DNA from: an uncultured SAR86 cluster bacterium
GTDB taxonomy: Bacteria; Pseudomonadota; Gammaproteobacteria; Magnimaribacterales; D2472
Direction of reading: 5' to 3'
Length of the DNA: 64,000 bases
Assembly (NCBI GenBank): GCA_902591565.1
Contig: CACJBC010000004.1
Span: forward strand, 1-64,000
The notes beneath the pieces are model-generated. The model searched no databases. It had not been told where the DNA came from and saw only the letters and a list, made by a program, of their open reading frames with translations. The translations under genes and the position numbers were made by a program. Below, one piece after another: positions 9,724 through 19,431 of this stretch. Within the stretch, counting starts at the first letter, position 1. Each line of letters opens with the position of its first letter.

Positions 9724-10939
9724 GTCTAAGAATTTCAATTGGGTTTAACTTTATTACTCTTAAAGCTGGTAATAAAGAAGAAATAACACTGAAGATAAAA
9801 GAAAGTGAACAAATAAACAAAATCTGACTATAGTCAACATAATATGGAAAGTAATTTATAAAATAGGCCTCCAAAAGGTTTCTTTGAAGAAGTGATTCAA
9901 GCAAATATATAAAGTTATTTAAATTAAATGTTATTAATAATCCTATTAATAATCCAAAAATTAAACCTATCATGCTAACCATCAATCCTTGAAAGAAAAA
10001 TATCATAACAAGTTGATTATTATTTGCACCGATTGTCTTTAGAATACCGACCTCTCTTTCCTTAGATTTAACAGTCATAACTATTGTTGAAAGAACAAGA
10101 ATTGAAGCTACACCTACAATTAAAAACAACATCAGGCCAATTAGAAGTTTTTCAAATTGAATAGCCTCAAACAAAGTTCCGTGTGTTTCCTTCCAAGAAG
10201 ATGAAATATAACCAGTATTATCTGGAATGGATTCATAGGCAATTTTATCTGCAAGAAATAAATCAGATGTTTTAATTCTAATAGATAAAGTTTCATTATT
10301 TAATGATTTAAATTTTTGAGCTAAATCATGTGAAATCAAAGCCAAAGATTGATCAATTTCAGCTCTTAACTCAAATATACCAACTACTTTTAACATTACA
10401 GACTTTGGATATGAGCCAATTATCGAAGATTTAATATCAGAGGTTGTGATATTTATATTATCTCCAACAAATACACCTAAATAAGATGCTAACCATGATC
10501 CGATTATTATTGAATTATCTTTATTTAAATCATTTAAAGAACCATAGATCACATGATTTGGTAAAATTGATACTCTATTCTCAGACTCTACATCTATTCC
10601 ATTTATTGAAATTCCTTTACTAGCTGATTCATGAGTAGCCAAAGCTTGAAAAGATATATAAGGAACTGCTTCAAGAACATTTTTATTTTGTTTAATATCC
10701 GTTATTAAAGATTCATAATTATTAATTGGTTCATCAGAATATATGACAGCATGAGGAACCACACCCAATATTCTATTTTGCAATTCTTTTTCAAAACCAT
10801 TCATAACTGACATCACAATAATTAAACTCGCAACACCAATTGAAAGGCCTGAAACAGCTAAAAATGAGGTAAAAGAAAAGATACCACCTTTATTAGATCT
10901 AAAGTATTTAAAAGCTAATTTAAAAGGTAAGTTAAGCAC
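9716..10939 (-). CDS. Lipoprotein-releasing ABC transporter permease, LolC/LolE family
   Basis: A 407-residue permease with one N-terminal membrane helix, a large periplasmic domain and three C-terminal helices, the FtsX/MacB-like topology of LolC/LolE. SLAFKYFRSNK-type start, GLSIGVASLIIVMSVMNGFEKELQNRILG at about 33-61 and VGILKTIGAN (about 296-305) are family blocks. Only one such permease gene lies in the cluster. Some bacteria use a single LolF homodimer in place of LolC plus LolE, and this may be the case here; I cannot exclude a second copy outside the window. Confidence 0.92.
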   Translation of the reverse strand: MLNLPFKLAFKYFRSNKGGIFSFTSFLAVSGLSIGVASLIIVMSVMNGFEKELQNRILGVVPHAVIYSDEPINNYESLITDIKQNKNVLEAVPYISFQALATHESASKGISINGIDVESENRVSILPNHVIYGSLNDLNKDNSIIIGSWLASYLGVFVGDNINITTSDIKSSIIGSYPKSVMLKVVGIFELRAEIDQSLALISHDLAQKFKSLNNETLSIRIKTSDLFLADKIAYESIPDNTGYISSSWKETHGTLFEAIQFEKLLIGLMLFLIVGVASILVLSTIVMTVKSKEREVGILKTIGANNNQLVMIFFFQGLMVSMIGLIFGLLIGLLITFNLNNFIYLLESLLQRNLLEAYFINYFPYYVDYSQILFICSLSFIFSVISSLLPALRVIKLNPIEILRHE

Positions 10940-10946
10940 AAGAGTA

Positions 10947-12377
10947 TTATTTTAATAATCCTTTTAGTAACTTTTCTATGCTCTTTGTGTAAGGAGGCCT
11001 AATACCATCAAACAATGCATCAAATTTAAATCCAACATCTTTATAAAATGATCTTGGATTTGAAAAATTTTTAAAACCATCAAATGATTGATATCTCCCC
11101 ATACCTGATGGGCCGACACCACCAAATGGCAAATCTTTTTGTTGAATATGGCCAACAACGTTATTAATCGTCACACCACCAGATGAGGTATTAGACATAA
11201 TTGTATTCTCTTCATTAGTATCATTTCCAAAATAATATAATCCCAAAGGTCTATCTTTTGAATTAATTGTAGACAGAGCATCAGTTAAATTTTCATATTC
11301 AAGAACAGGTAACACAGGACCAAATATCTCTTCGTTCATTATTTTCATATCATCAGAGGTATTAGTTACTATTGTTGGAGGTATTTTAAAGAATTCTTGT
11401 TGAGAAAAGTCTTCATTTGATGGATTGATTTGATTTATACAAGCACCCTTTTCTCTTGCGTCTTCAATAAAAGAATTTATTCTGTCAAAATGTCTTTGAT
11501 TTATAATGGATGAATAATCGTCATTATCTTTCATGGTTGGATAGTATTCATTTATTACATTTTCAACTTCAGTAATAAATTCATCTTTCTTTTCTTTGTG
11601 AACAATTACATAATCAGGAGCTAAACATATTTGACCTGCATTGAGTGTTTTACCAAACATAATTCTCTTAGCTGATACTTTAATATCAGCGGAATTTCCG
11701 ATAATAACTGGTGATTTACCACCTAATTCCAGAGTGACTGGAACAAGGTTATGGGATGCAGACTTCATAACTTGTTTGCCAATAGAACCTGAGCCAGTAT
11801 ACAGAAGATGATCAAAGTTAAGTTTTGTAAAAGCTTCACCAGTTTCAGGTCCTCCTAAAAAAGTTGCAAATTCATTTTCATCATATGCCTTATCACAAAG
11901 ATCTTTTATTAATGAGGCTGTTATAGGTGTTAACTCACTTGGTTTATGCATAACTTGATTACCAGCAGCAAAAATTGCAGCAAGTGGTTTAAAAGATATA
12001 TTAACAGGGAAATTCCATGGAGATATCATTCCAACTGTACCTAAAGGCTCATACTTAACATAAGATTTTGCACCAATTAAACCAAATGGAAAATTAGATG
12101 AACGTTTATCAATTTTGGTCCATTTTTTGATGTTTTTTATTGCGTTATTGATATCAGGGATTATCCCATAAGCATCAGAAAGCAAAGATATATTATTAGA
12201 TCTACTTCCATAATCTTCATTTAAAGCATCAACAAAATCGTATCTATTGTTCATAATTAGACTCTTTAGACGATTAAGTCTATCAATTCTTAATTCAATA
12301 GATGGTGAACCTTCTTCAATAAAAAAATTTTTTTGAGCCTCTAAAACTCTTTGCATTTCATTAAAATTACTTTCCAT
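10947..12377 (-). CDS. Coniferyl-aldehyde dehydrogenase-like aldehyde dehydrogenase
   Basis: A 476-residue NAD(P)-dependent aldehyde dehydrogenase. The catalytic Cys is in NAGQICLAPDYV (about residue 251) and the general-base Glu in TLELGGKSPV (about 215). The PWNFPVNISFKPLAAIFAAGN block binds the cofactor. The C-terminal hydrophobic tail and overall sequence resemble the coniferyl-aldehyde/fatty-aldehyde (CALDH, ALDH3-like) subgroup. The natural substrate may be an aromatic or long-chain aldehyde; this cannot be settled from sequence. It lies 7 bases upstream of the lol permease gene and may lead that operon. Confidence 0.88.
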   Translation of the reverse strand: MESNFNEMQRVLEAQKNFFIEEGSPSIELRIDRLNRLKSLIMNNRYDFVDALNEDYGSRSNNISLLSDAYGIIPDINNAIKNIKKWTKIDKRSSNFPFGLIGAKSYVKYEPLGTVGMISPWNFPVNISFKPLAAIFAAGNQVMHKPSELTPITASLIKDLCDKAYDENEFATFLGGPETGEAFTKLNFDHLLYTGSGSIGKQVMKSASHNLVPVTLELGGKSPVIIGNSADIKVSAKRIMFGKTLNAGQICLAPDYVIVHKEKKDEFITEVENVINEYYPTMKDNDDYSSIINQRHFDRINSFIEDAREKGACINQINPSNEDFSQQEFFKIPPTIVTNTSDDMKIMNEEIFGPVLPVLEYENLTDALSTINSKDRPLGLYYFGNDTNEENTIMSNTSSGGVTINNVVGHIQQKDLPFGGVGPSGMGRYQSFDGFKNFSNPRSFYKDVGFKFDALFDGIRPPYTKSIEKLLKGLLK

Positions 12378-12412
12378 AATTAATCTACCCCTTTATTGTT
12401 TATATCTATAAT

Positions 12413-13426
12413 TTATCTTTTATCTCCGAGGTTGGCTATGTCTATTAATGACTCTGCCCACATATCAGAAAAATTTAAAGAAGGAACATAATCTAAAATC
12501 TCTCCTCCAGCATCGATAAATAATTCTTGATATTCATCACCAATCTCTATTATTGTTTCCAAACAATCAGCTGTAAAAGCTGGTGAAAAAACTAGTACTT
12601 TTTTTTGATTTTTTGACGGCAATTTCTTTAAAACTTTATCAGTAAATGGATCTAACCATTTATTTGTTAGTCTAGATTGAAACGTGACTTCATATTGTGA
12701 ATCATCCAAGTTTAGTTTGTTTGCAATGAGTTTTGTTGTTTCATAAACAGTAGCTTTATAGCAATACTTATTTTTATTTGTAATTCCAAGCTCACAATCA
12801 TTATCTGAGCATAGACTATCTGAGTAAACATTATCTACGTGACTATTTGGTACCCCATGATAACTAAAAATTATTTTATCGTATGAAGCCATATCAAATT
12901 TTTTTGCTTTATCTACCCATGCATTGATAAATAATGGATTATCATAAAATTGATTAATAAAGGTTACATTTGGTATAACCCACTTTTCTCCTAAACATCT
13001 TGAAACTTCCTTATATACTGAACCAGTAGTAGCGGCTGCGTAATGAGGAAATAAAGGCAGAACTATTAATTCATCTGGATTATCGCTAAGAATGTCATCC
13101 AATACACTTTTAATTGATGGTGATTGATATCGCATTGCAAATTTAACACTAACATTAGGTAACTTTTTCTGTAACACTTGCGTTAACTGTTCCGTATTAT
13201 AAAGTAATGGCGATCCATATCGTTCACTCCAAACTTTTTTGTAAATCTTTGCAGAACTAAAGGATCTAAATGGGCAAATTATAAAATTAACTAATAAAAA
13301 CCTCAGTATTGGATTTATATCTAAAACCTTTTCATCAGATAGAAATTGTCTTAAATACTTAAAAACATGCAAATATGATGGGCTATCAGGCGTTCCAAGA
13401 TTTATGAGTAAAAGCGTTTTTTTCAT
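12413..13426 (-). CDS. hemH: Ferrochelatase HemH
   Basis: A 337-residue enzyme that inserts ferrous iron into protoporphyrin IX, the last step of haem synthesis. LLINLGTPDSPS at the start, the metal-site histidine in FSYHGVPNSH (about 160-169), TFQSRLTNKWLDP and FSPAFTADCLETIIEIGDEY are conserved ferrochelatase blocks. Length is normal. Its start is 5 bases after the stop of the upstream MFS gene, so it may be expressed together with the MFS transporter and trpS. Confidence 0.96.
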   Translation of the reverse strand: MKKTLLLINLGTPDSPSYLHVFKYLRQFLSDEKVLDINPILRFLLVNFIICPFRSFSSAKIYKKVWSERYGSPLLYNTEQLTQVLQKKLPNVSVKFAMRYQSPSIKSVLDDILSDNPDELIVLPLFPHYAAATTGSVYKEVSRCLGEKWVIPNVTFINQFYDNPLFINAWVDKAKKFDMASYDKIIFSYHGVPNSHVDNVYSDSLCSDNDCELGITNKNKYCYKATVYETTKLIANKLNLDDSQYEVTFQSRLTNKWLDPFTDKVLKKLPSKNQKKVLVFSPAFTADCLETIIEIGDEYQELFIDAGGEILDYVPSLNFSDMWAESLIDIANLGDKR

Positions 13427-13431
13427 ATTTT

Positions 13432-14616
13432 TTAATTTTTTCTAAAAATAGGATTACTAATTATAAATATAAAGCATATTAAACACAGAATCGAAGAAAA
13501 ATAATACAAATATGCTGGGTTATACGCATATATTGGCATAGCAACCACAGGTGTCAAAATATGACCTATAGGATAAACAGATCCCAAATATCCTGCTACA
13601 GACCCTTGATATTCAGGTGATTGCGCTAAAGATAATGAAGATGAAATTGCTGGACGCAACAATCCTCCACCTAGGCCATTAACAATAATTGACAAGTAAT
13701 AAATTGAAATCTTTGGATATAAAGCCATAACTGAATATGAAAAAGATAGTAATAAAATACCGTATATCAGTAATTTATTATTTGATAGTGGAAAAGCATC
13801 CGTAAAAATGTATTGACTGACTATTGTAGAGATAGAAAGTAAAGCAAAAGTGATACTAATTACAACAGGTAGATCATCAATATTAGGGAATGTATCAAAA
13901 AGATAAAAACCAATAGTTTGAATCAACGAAGCAAGACACAAGCTAGATATAGAAGCTATAAATAAAAATGGCCATACAGTATTTGATGTCCATGAAACTT
14001 TTATTGATTGATTTTTATTATTTAGTTTTAATGGGGTCTTATTATCTAGATTTTTATAAATTCCTATTGATGCAATTACTCCTAAAAAGCTAAAAATATA
14101 AAAAGGTGTTTCCTTTGATATAAGAATTAAAAAACCACCAATCAAAGGCCCTGCGACAGTACCAATTAAAAAACTTGATTCAAGTCGAGCAAATTTAAGA
14201 GTTCTCTTATCTTCAGATGATGTGTCTGCGACATATGCAAAAGAAGCCGGCCTAGTAGCAGACCCCAATAAACCATTCAACATTCGACCAAATACTAGTA
14301 ATGGAAAAAGATAAACTAAATCTAATAGATCTTTTTCAACTAAAAACAATGGGGTTATCATAGCTATTAATGATGCTGAGTAACCAAAAAGTCCCAAAAT
14401 AGCAATATTACGCCTTCCATACCGATCACTAGCCCTACCCCATGTTGCACTAGTTAAGGCCCAGCCAATAGCTGAGAATGCGAATATTGATGATGTTTGT
14501 ACCTCAGATAAACCTAACTCTCTAGCTAGAGGTGGAACAATGACAAAAACAAATGATTGGCCTAATCCAACTGTAAATAGGCCAAATTTAAGCCAGGAAG
14601 AGCCAGATTTATTCAT
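13432..14616 (-). CDS. MFS transporter, TetA/multidrug-efflux-like (DHA1)
   Basis: A 394-residue membrane protein with about 12 hydrophobic segments. The loop between helices 2 and 3, GRASDRYGRRNI, is the MFS signature (G-x-x-x-D-R-x-G-R-R). RMLNGLLGSATRPASFAYVAD resembles motif C-type regions of DHA1 exporters. It is probably a proton-coupled exporter; the substrate is unknown. Its start overlaps the trpS stop by one base, and hemH follows closely. Confidence 0.85.
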   Translation of the reverse strand: MNKSGSSWLKFGLFTVGLGQSFVFVIVPPLARELGLSEVQTSSIFAFSAIGWALTSATWGRASDRYGRRNIAILGLFGYSASLIAMITPLFLVEKDLLDLVYLFPLLVFGRMLNGLLGSATRPASFAYVADTSSEDKRTLKFARLESSFLIGTVAGPLIGGFLILISKETPFYIFSFLGVIASIGIYKNLDNKTPLKLNNKNQSIKVSWTSNTVWPFLFIASISSLCLASLIQTIGFYLFDTFPNIDDLPVVISITFALLSISTIVSQYIFTDAFPLSNNKLLIYGILLLSFSYSVMALYPKISIYYLSIIVNGLGGGLLRPAISSSLSLAQSPEYQGSVAGYLGSVYPIGHILTPVVAMPIYAYNPAYLYYFSSILCLICFIFIISNPIFRKN

Positions 14617-15608
14617 TAAGATATTTTTTTTATGCCTATACTATCTCTTATCGAAGATAACATTTCTTTTGCTATAGGCCTTACCTTATTAGAACCTTCA
14701 TTTAACAAATCATTAAGTAAATTTTTATCATTAACCAATGAATCATATTTATCTCTTATGGGACTCATTTCATTATTAACAACGCTGAATAATTTATTTT
14801 TAGCATCACCCCAGCCAATACCATCCTTATAATCGCTTTCAAATTCAGCAATCATTTCATCTGAAGCAAAATATTTATATAACTTAAATACCGTGCAATT
14901 TGATGGGTTTTTAGCTTCTCCTGGTTCTAATGAATTTGTAACTATCTTTGCTATAGATTTATGGAGTTGTTTTTCAGTAGATAATAATGGAATTATATTT
15001 CCATAAGATTTAGACATTTTTTGACCATCAGTACCAGGCACTGTGTCCTTTTTAGATTGAATAATAGCTTCGGGTAATTCAAAAGTTTTTTTGTATATAT
15101 GATTAAACCTAGCAGCAATATCTCTCGTCATTTCAAGATGTTGAATTTGATCAGCCCCGACAGGAACATGAGTAGCATTAAACATTAAGATATCAGCAGC
15201 CATTAATATTGGGTATGAAAAAAGACCCATTGTTATGCCTTTATCCTCATCTTCTTTATTATTGTTAATAGCAGCTTTATAAGCATGGGATCTATTCATT
15301 AAGCCCTTTGCCGTTACACAATTTAAAATCCAGCTAAGTTCCAGAATTTCTGGTATATCTGATTGACGATAAAAAAAAGATTTATCAACATCAAGACCTG
15401 AAGCAAGCCATGCTAAAGCAACATTTTTTACAGATTCAGATACTTCTTTATTATCAGAATTTTTGATAATTGCATGGTAGTCAGCTAAAAAATAATAAGA
15501 TTCATCATAATTCTTTGCTTGTTTTAAGGCAGGTTTTATTGCACCTAAATAATTTCCAATATGAGGAGTACCAGTTGTTGTAATACCTGTTAGAATTCGT
15601 TTTTTCAT
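14616..15608 (-). CDS. trpS: Tryptophan--tRNA ligase
   Basis: A 330-residue class I aminoacyl-tRNA synthetase. The HIGH motif appears as TGTPHIGNYLGAIKP at about 11-25 and the KMSKS motif as GTDGQKMSKSYGN at about 193-205. Length matches bacterial TrpS. It loads tRNA-Trp with tryptophan. The gene is divergent from the DUF349 gene with a 33-base gap, and it is followed without gap by the MFS gene. Confidence 0.96.
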   Translation of the reverse strand: MKKRILTGITTTGTPHIGNYLGAIKPALKQAKNYDESYYFLADYHAIIKNSDNKEVSESVKNVALAWLASGLDVDKSFFYRQSDIPEILELSWILNCVTAKGLMNRSHAYKAAINNNKEDEDKGITMGLFSYPILMAADILMFNATHVPVGADQIQHLEMTRDIAARFNHIYKKTFELPEAIIQSKKDTVPGTDGQKMSKSYGNIIPLLSTEKQLHKSIAKIVTNSLEPGEAKNPSNCTVFKLYKYFASDEMIAEFESDYKDGIGWGDAKNKLFSVVNNEMSPIRDKYDSLVNDKNLLNDLLNEGSNKVRPIAKEMLSSIRDSIGIKKIS

Positions 15609-15641
15609 TTGATATAATTATAAACTTCAAAAGAGATTAAT

Positions 15642-17060
15642 GTGAAAACAAGTCAAGATTTATTTAAAGAATTAGATGAAGTAGAATCTTTATTTACAAA
15701 AGGTTCTATCAAAGTAGCTCAAAAAAAAGTTAGAGAAGTTATTACAAAGTCTAAAGAATTGGACAAAGTGCCAAACAAACTCAGGCATAAACTTAATTTT
15801 GCAATTGGTCAATCAAGATATTTTGATGATATGTCGTCTTTTGCAACTAATCCAAAAAGAGAAGAATTAATAAAAGAAATAACTACAATTATAGAAAGTC
15901 CACTCGAAAGCCCAAAAAAACAAGCGCACTTAATTCATGATCTTCAAACTAAGTGGCAACTTCTTGATTTATCAAGCAGACCTGCATCAAAAGAACAGTG
16001 GAATAGGTTTAACGAACTAACCAATAAAGCATGGGAACCATGCAATGAATATTTTGATGAGCTAAAACAAATAAAAATAAATAATGCTGCCCAAAGAATG
16101 GAAATCATTAATAATATTAATCAATACGTTCAAGATAATTCATCAAACTGGCCTCAACCTAAATTTCTAATTCAATTTTTAAGAAAATCTTTTAAAGAGT
16201 GGCAAAAATATGCACCGGTTTTAGATAAAGATCTTAATAAATTAAGAAATGCTTATTTTGAAGCTAAGAAACCTATCAATGATTCTATTAAGAAACAAGA
16301 ACAGATAGTCATAAAAGCTAAAGAAGCTTTAATAGAAAAAGTAAATGCTATAACAGATGAAGATAATGATATATGCATTAAGAAGTTCAATGATTTAAAG
16401 AATGAGTGGAAAAAAGCAGGATCCGCTGGCAGGAAAGCCGACAATAAACTTTGGGATAAATTTAATAAATCTGCAGATAGATTCTTTAATGCGAAGAAAG
16501 AAGTTATAGATGCTGAGCTTATAAAAGCTAACGAGCTATTAGCACAACTTAAGAGTGATGAGATTTCAATTAATGAAGTATTAAAAAGTTTAAATGATCT
16601 AAAAAATATTTCTAAAACAAGAGAATTCAATGCCATCCAAAAACTAATTAATGATAAAAGAAAAGTTCAAGAGTTAAAACTAAAACAAAATAAGATTGAT
16701 ACATATACCAATCTGCTCGATGCATTCTTAAATAATGAATTGGATAAAACTCAAGCACCCTCTTCTATAAAAAATAAATTAAACAAAAAGCCACAAGATA
16801 AATCTAATAATGAAGCATTAACTTATGCATGTGTAAAATTAGAGGCTCTTGCTGGAATTGATTCATTAAAAAAAGATTCTAAGTTAAGACAATCTATACA
16901 AATAGAAATACTCACAAATAAATTTAATAAGGTATCTAATCAACTCAATTCTGTAGATGATTTATTAATTCATTTTATTAATAATATTGCATCAAAGCCC
17001 ACTGCAGCAGAAAAAACACTTTGGAAAAGAGTTTCAAAGACGATCGAAATTCTTGTTTAG
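15642..17060 (+). CDS. DUF349 domain-containing coiled-coil protein, GTG start
   Basis: A 472-residue, highly charged, almost entirely helical protein. Repeated blocks of the type L..KWQLLDLSSRPASKEQWNRFNELTNKAW and LKNEWKKAGSAGRKADNKLWDKFNKSADRFF, each about 60-70 residues long, are DUF349 repeats. The start is GTG at 15642, preceded by an AGAGA ribosome-binding site; no ATG is available. The molecular role of the family is not settled. It ends 4 bases before the convergent symporter gene. Confidence 0.85.
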   Translation: MKTSQDLFKELDEVESLFTKGSIKVAQKKVREVITKSKELDKVPNKLRHKLNFAIGQSRYFDDMSSFATNPKREELIKEITTIIESPLESPKKQAHLIHDLQTKWQLLDLSSRPASKEQWNRFNELTNKAWEPCNEYFDELKQIKINNAAQRMEIINNINQYVQDNSSNWPQPKFLIQFLRKSFKEWQKYAPVLDKDLNKLRNAYFEAKKPINDSIKKQEQIVIKAKEALIEKVNAITDEDNDICIKKFNDLKNEWKKAGSAGRKADNKLWDKFNKSADRFFNAKKEVIDAELIKANELLAQLKSDEISINEVLKSLNDLKNISKTREFNAIQKLINDKRKVQELKLKQNKIDTYTNLLDAFLNNELDKTQAPSSIKNKLNKKPQDKSNNEALTYACVKLEALAGIDSLKKDSKLRQSIQIEILTNKFNKVSNQLNSVDDLLIHFINNIASKPTAAEKTLWKRVSKTIEILV

Positions 17061-17063
17061 TGA

Positions 17064-18467
17064 TCAAGCTCTTTCTTTAAGCTGTCTCAGTATCTCTGAA
17101 TGTCTTTTCTTATCAAGACTATAGAAGTGAAAAAATATTAAAGGTATTACCAATAAGACAGGACCAATAACACCTTGAACAAAAAATAATGAATATGCTT
17201 GATCATAGGTTGGTGTTTCTGATGTGATGTTTAATACCCAAAGAGTTAATCCTCCAGTTAACGCACCAAATGCTGTATTAACCTTTTGTACAAATGAAAC
17301 TGTTGAATATAAAACACCTTCTTGTCTTTTACCACTTTGCAAATCAACCTCATCTGCAATATCACCAATCATTGCATCCCTAGTCATGTTGCCAGCAATA
17401 CTAAGGGTAGAAATAAATATTAAAGGCATGCATAAAAATAGAACCAAAGCGTTAGTACCTTTATCAGGGGTTAAACCTAAGTTATAAAAAATAAATGCAA
17501 TTGGGCTAGATAATGCTACACCCGCAACACAAATTAAAACAAAATTTCTTTTACCAATAAAAGTTACAAACTTAGGTGTTATATAAAATGCTAAAAATGC
17601 AGCTCCAAAGTATATATATAAAAAAATACCTATCTGACTTCCTTTAAGTTGCCAAAAATCAGTATTTATAAACAACGTAAGACTGTTAAGAAGACCCCAA
17701 CATATTGATAAGGATAAACTTCCTAAAAAAAATAAGACAAAACTTCTATTTGATAGTGCAATTTTTAATTCAGATAAAATCTGTATTATTGATATTGCTC
17801 CTTTCCATGAGGATAAATTTTTAATTTCATTTCTAGTAATTAATGAGGAATATAAAATGCTTATTACCATAAAGATTGAACCTGTTAATGCAAGAGGAAA
17901 ATAGGCTTCTGGATTTAACTGTCCAAATGAAAATTTTTCAGTAGATTTAAAAAAAATATTATAAGCAAGAAATGCATTACAAATTCCTGCAGTCCAAGCA
18001 AACATTTCTCTCCAAGAGAATAATTTTGTTCTTTCTATATAATCCTTTGTTATTTCAGCTCCAAAAGATCTATGGGGCACTTCAAAAAAAGTCATACCTA
18101 TCCTAGTAAAACTTGCACAGACAAACATCCACCAAAACAATTGATTTTGAGATAAATTCCAATCAGGCATTGGAGTAAAAAGTAAAACATAAAAAATTGA
18201 AACAGGGATAAATGAAACAAACATAAATGGATGCCTTCTTCCATATTTAGAATTTGTTCTATCAGATATGGTTCCCATTAGAGGGTCTGTAAAAGAATCT
18301 ATAATGAGAGCCAAGCCAATTGCTAATGATGCAAGTAAAGGATCTAAACCAATTACCCTAGAATAAAAAAATAGTAAAAAAAAAGTAAACGTATCTGTTT
18401 TGATTCCGTTAGCTATAGCCCCAACAGAATAATTAAATTTAAAACCGTTATTAAGCATTATCTTCAC
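17064..18467 (-). CDS. MFS transporter, GPH (glycoside-pentoside-hexuronide):cation symporter family
   Basis: A 467-residue protein with about 12 membrane segments. SFTDPLMGTISDRTNSKYGRRHPFM at about 59-83 is the GPH family signature loop, and GDIADEVDLQSGKRQEGVLYS at about 373-393 is the second conserved block. Family members take up sugars or other small solutes with Na+ or H+; the substrate is unknown. The start at 18467 (or ATG at 18458) overlaps the end of the alpha/beta hydrolase gene, so import and hydrolysis may be functionally linked. Confidence 0.87.
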   Translation of the reverse strand: MKIMLNNGFKFNYSVGAIANGIKTDTFTFFLLFFYSRVIGLDPLLASLAIGLALIIDSFTDPLMGTISDRTNSKYGRRHPFMFVSFIPVSIFYVLLFTPMPDWNLSQNQLFWWMFVCASFTRIGMTFFEVPHRSFGAEITKDYIERTKLFSWREMFAWTAGICNAFLAYNIFFKSTEKFSFGQLNPEAYFPLALTGSIFMVISILYSSLITRNEIKNLSSWKGAISIIQILSELKIALSNRSFVLFFLGSLSLSICWGLLNSLTLFINTDFWQLKGSQIGIFLYIYFGAAFLAFYITPKFVTFIGKRNFVLICVAGVALSSPIAFIFYNLGLTPDKGTNALVLFLCMPLIFISTLSIAGNMTRDAMIGDIADEVDLQSGKRQEGVLYSTVSFVQKVNTAFGALTGGLTLWVLNITSETPTYDQAYSLFFVQGVIGPVLLVIPLIFFHFYSLDKKRHSEILRQLKERA

Positions 18468-19431
18468 TTAAATGAGTTAGTAAATCATCTTTAAATAATT
18501 CAAAAACTGGTTCCTCTATTAAATGTCTCATTTTTGGAAGAACAATTAAATTACTATTTTTTATATATCTATTAGCTTGATATGCATTTTTAACCTGTAT
18601 CAAAGGATCTTCTTTACCATGAATAATTAAAGTTTTAGATTCAATAGATTTAACTTTTTGTATTCGATTTTCTGAACCTAATATAGCCATAAGTTGTCTA
18701 CTAAAACCACTATCATCAGGACCTGCTCTATTAATAGATTCAATAGATTTATTATAAAATTCTTCACTTTCAAGATCACTTTCATCAATCCCAATCAATT
18801 TAAAAATGCTTTTTGTTCTCTCTATTCTTTCATCGTTAGTTGCATTTGGATTTGCTGATCTGCTCATTAATAACTTCCTTACATCACGCCTAGGGCCATT
18901 TAATGGACTTGGTACTGAAACAGATGAGGCAATGAGTGTAAAAGTTTTAATTCTTTCAGGATGATTAGCTGCTAATATTTGAGCAATCATTCCACCCATA
19001 GAAATTCCGAGCAGATGAGATTTTTCAATATCTAAATGGTCTAATATTGTTACAGCGTCGTTGGCCATATCATCAAGCGTATAAGGAGCATTAATAGGTA
19101 ATCTTAAGTAGTATCTAAGATAAGTTCTATTTATTGTTTTAGCTTTATTATTTTCAGAAAAAAGATCATTGTTTAATCTTGAAGATAAACCTGAGTCTCT
19201 GTTATCAAAAACTATTGGTCTAAAGTTATTTTCTATTAAAAAATTAATTATATGATCTGGCCAATTTATTAATTGACCTCCAAGACCTTGAACTAATAGT
19301 ATTGGATCAGCGGAATTAGGGCCATAGTCTCTATAAACAATCTTTATATCATCGTTATAGACAAAAGATTCTTCATATGAAAATAAGGAAGTTGAGGTAA
19401 ACAAAATTAATAAAGCTTTATATAAAGGCAT
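18451..19431 (-). CDS. Secreted alpha/beta hydrolase
   Basis: A 326-residue alpha/beta-hydrolase-fold enzyme. The N-terminus is a short signal peptide (MPLYKALLILFTSTSLFS), so the enzyme probably acts in the periplasm. The nucleophile elbow GISMGG places Ser at about 144, the oxyanion region is VQGLGGQLINWPD, and RDSGLSSR and a late MRHLIEEP (catalytic His) complete the set. It belongs to the proline-iminopeptidase/esterase-like branch; the substrate is unknown. It overlaps the genes on both sides (14 and 17 bases). Confidence 0.85.
   Translation of the reverse strand: MPLYKALLILFTSTSLFSYEESFVYNDDIKIVYRDYGPNSADPILLVQGLGGQLINWPDHIINFLIENNFRPIVFDNRDSGLSSRLNNDLFSENNKAKTINRTYLRYYLRLPINAPYTLDDMANDAVTILDHLDIEKSHLLGISMGGMIAQILAANHPERIKTFTLIASSVSVPSPLNGPRRDVRKLLMSRSANPNATNDERIERTKSIFKLIGIDESDLESEEFYNKSIESINRAGPDDSGFSRQLMAILGSENRIQKVKSIESKTLIIHGKEDPLIQVKNAYQANRYIKNSNLIVLPKMRHLIEEPVFELFKDDLLTHLSEDNA

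Noticed and set aside
16253-16636. Long reverse-strand frame inside the DUF349 gene
   Set aside because: It is a shadow of a Lys-rich coiled-coil gene; its low-complexity Ser/Leu composition mirrors the real codons.
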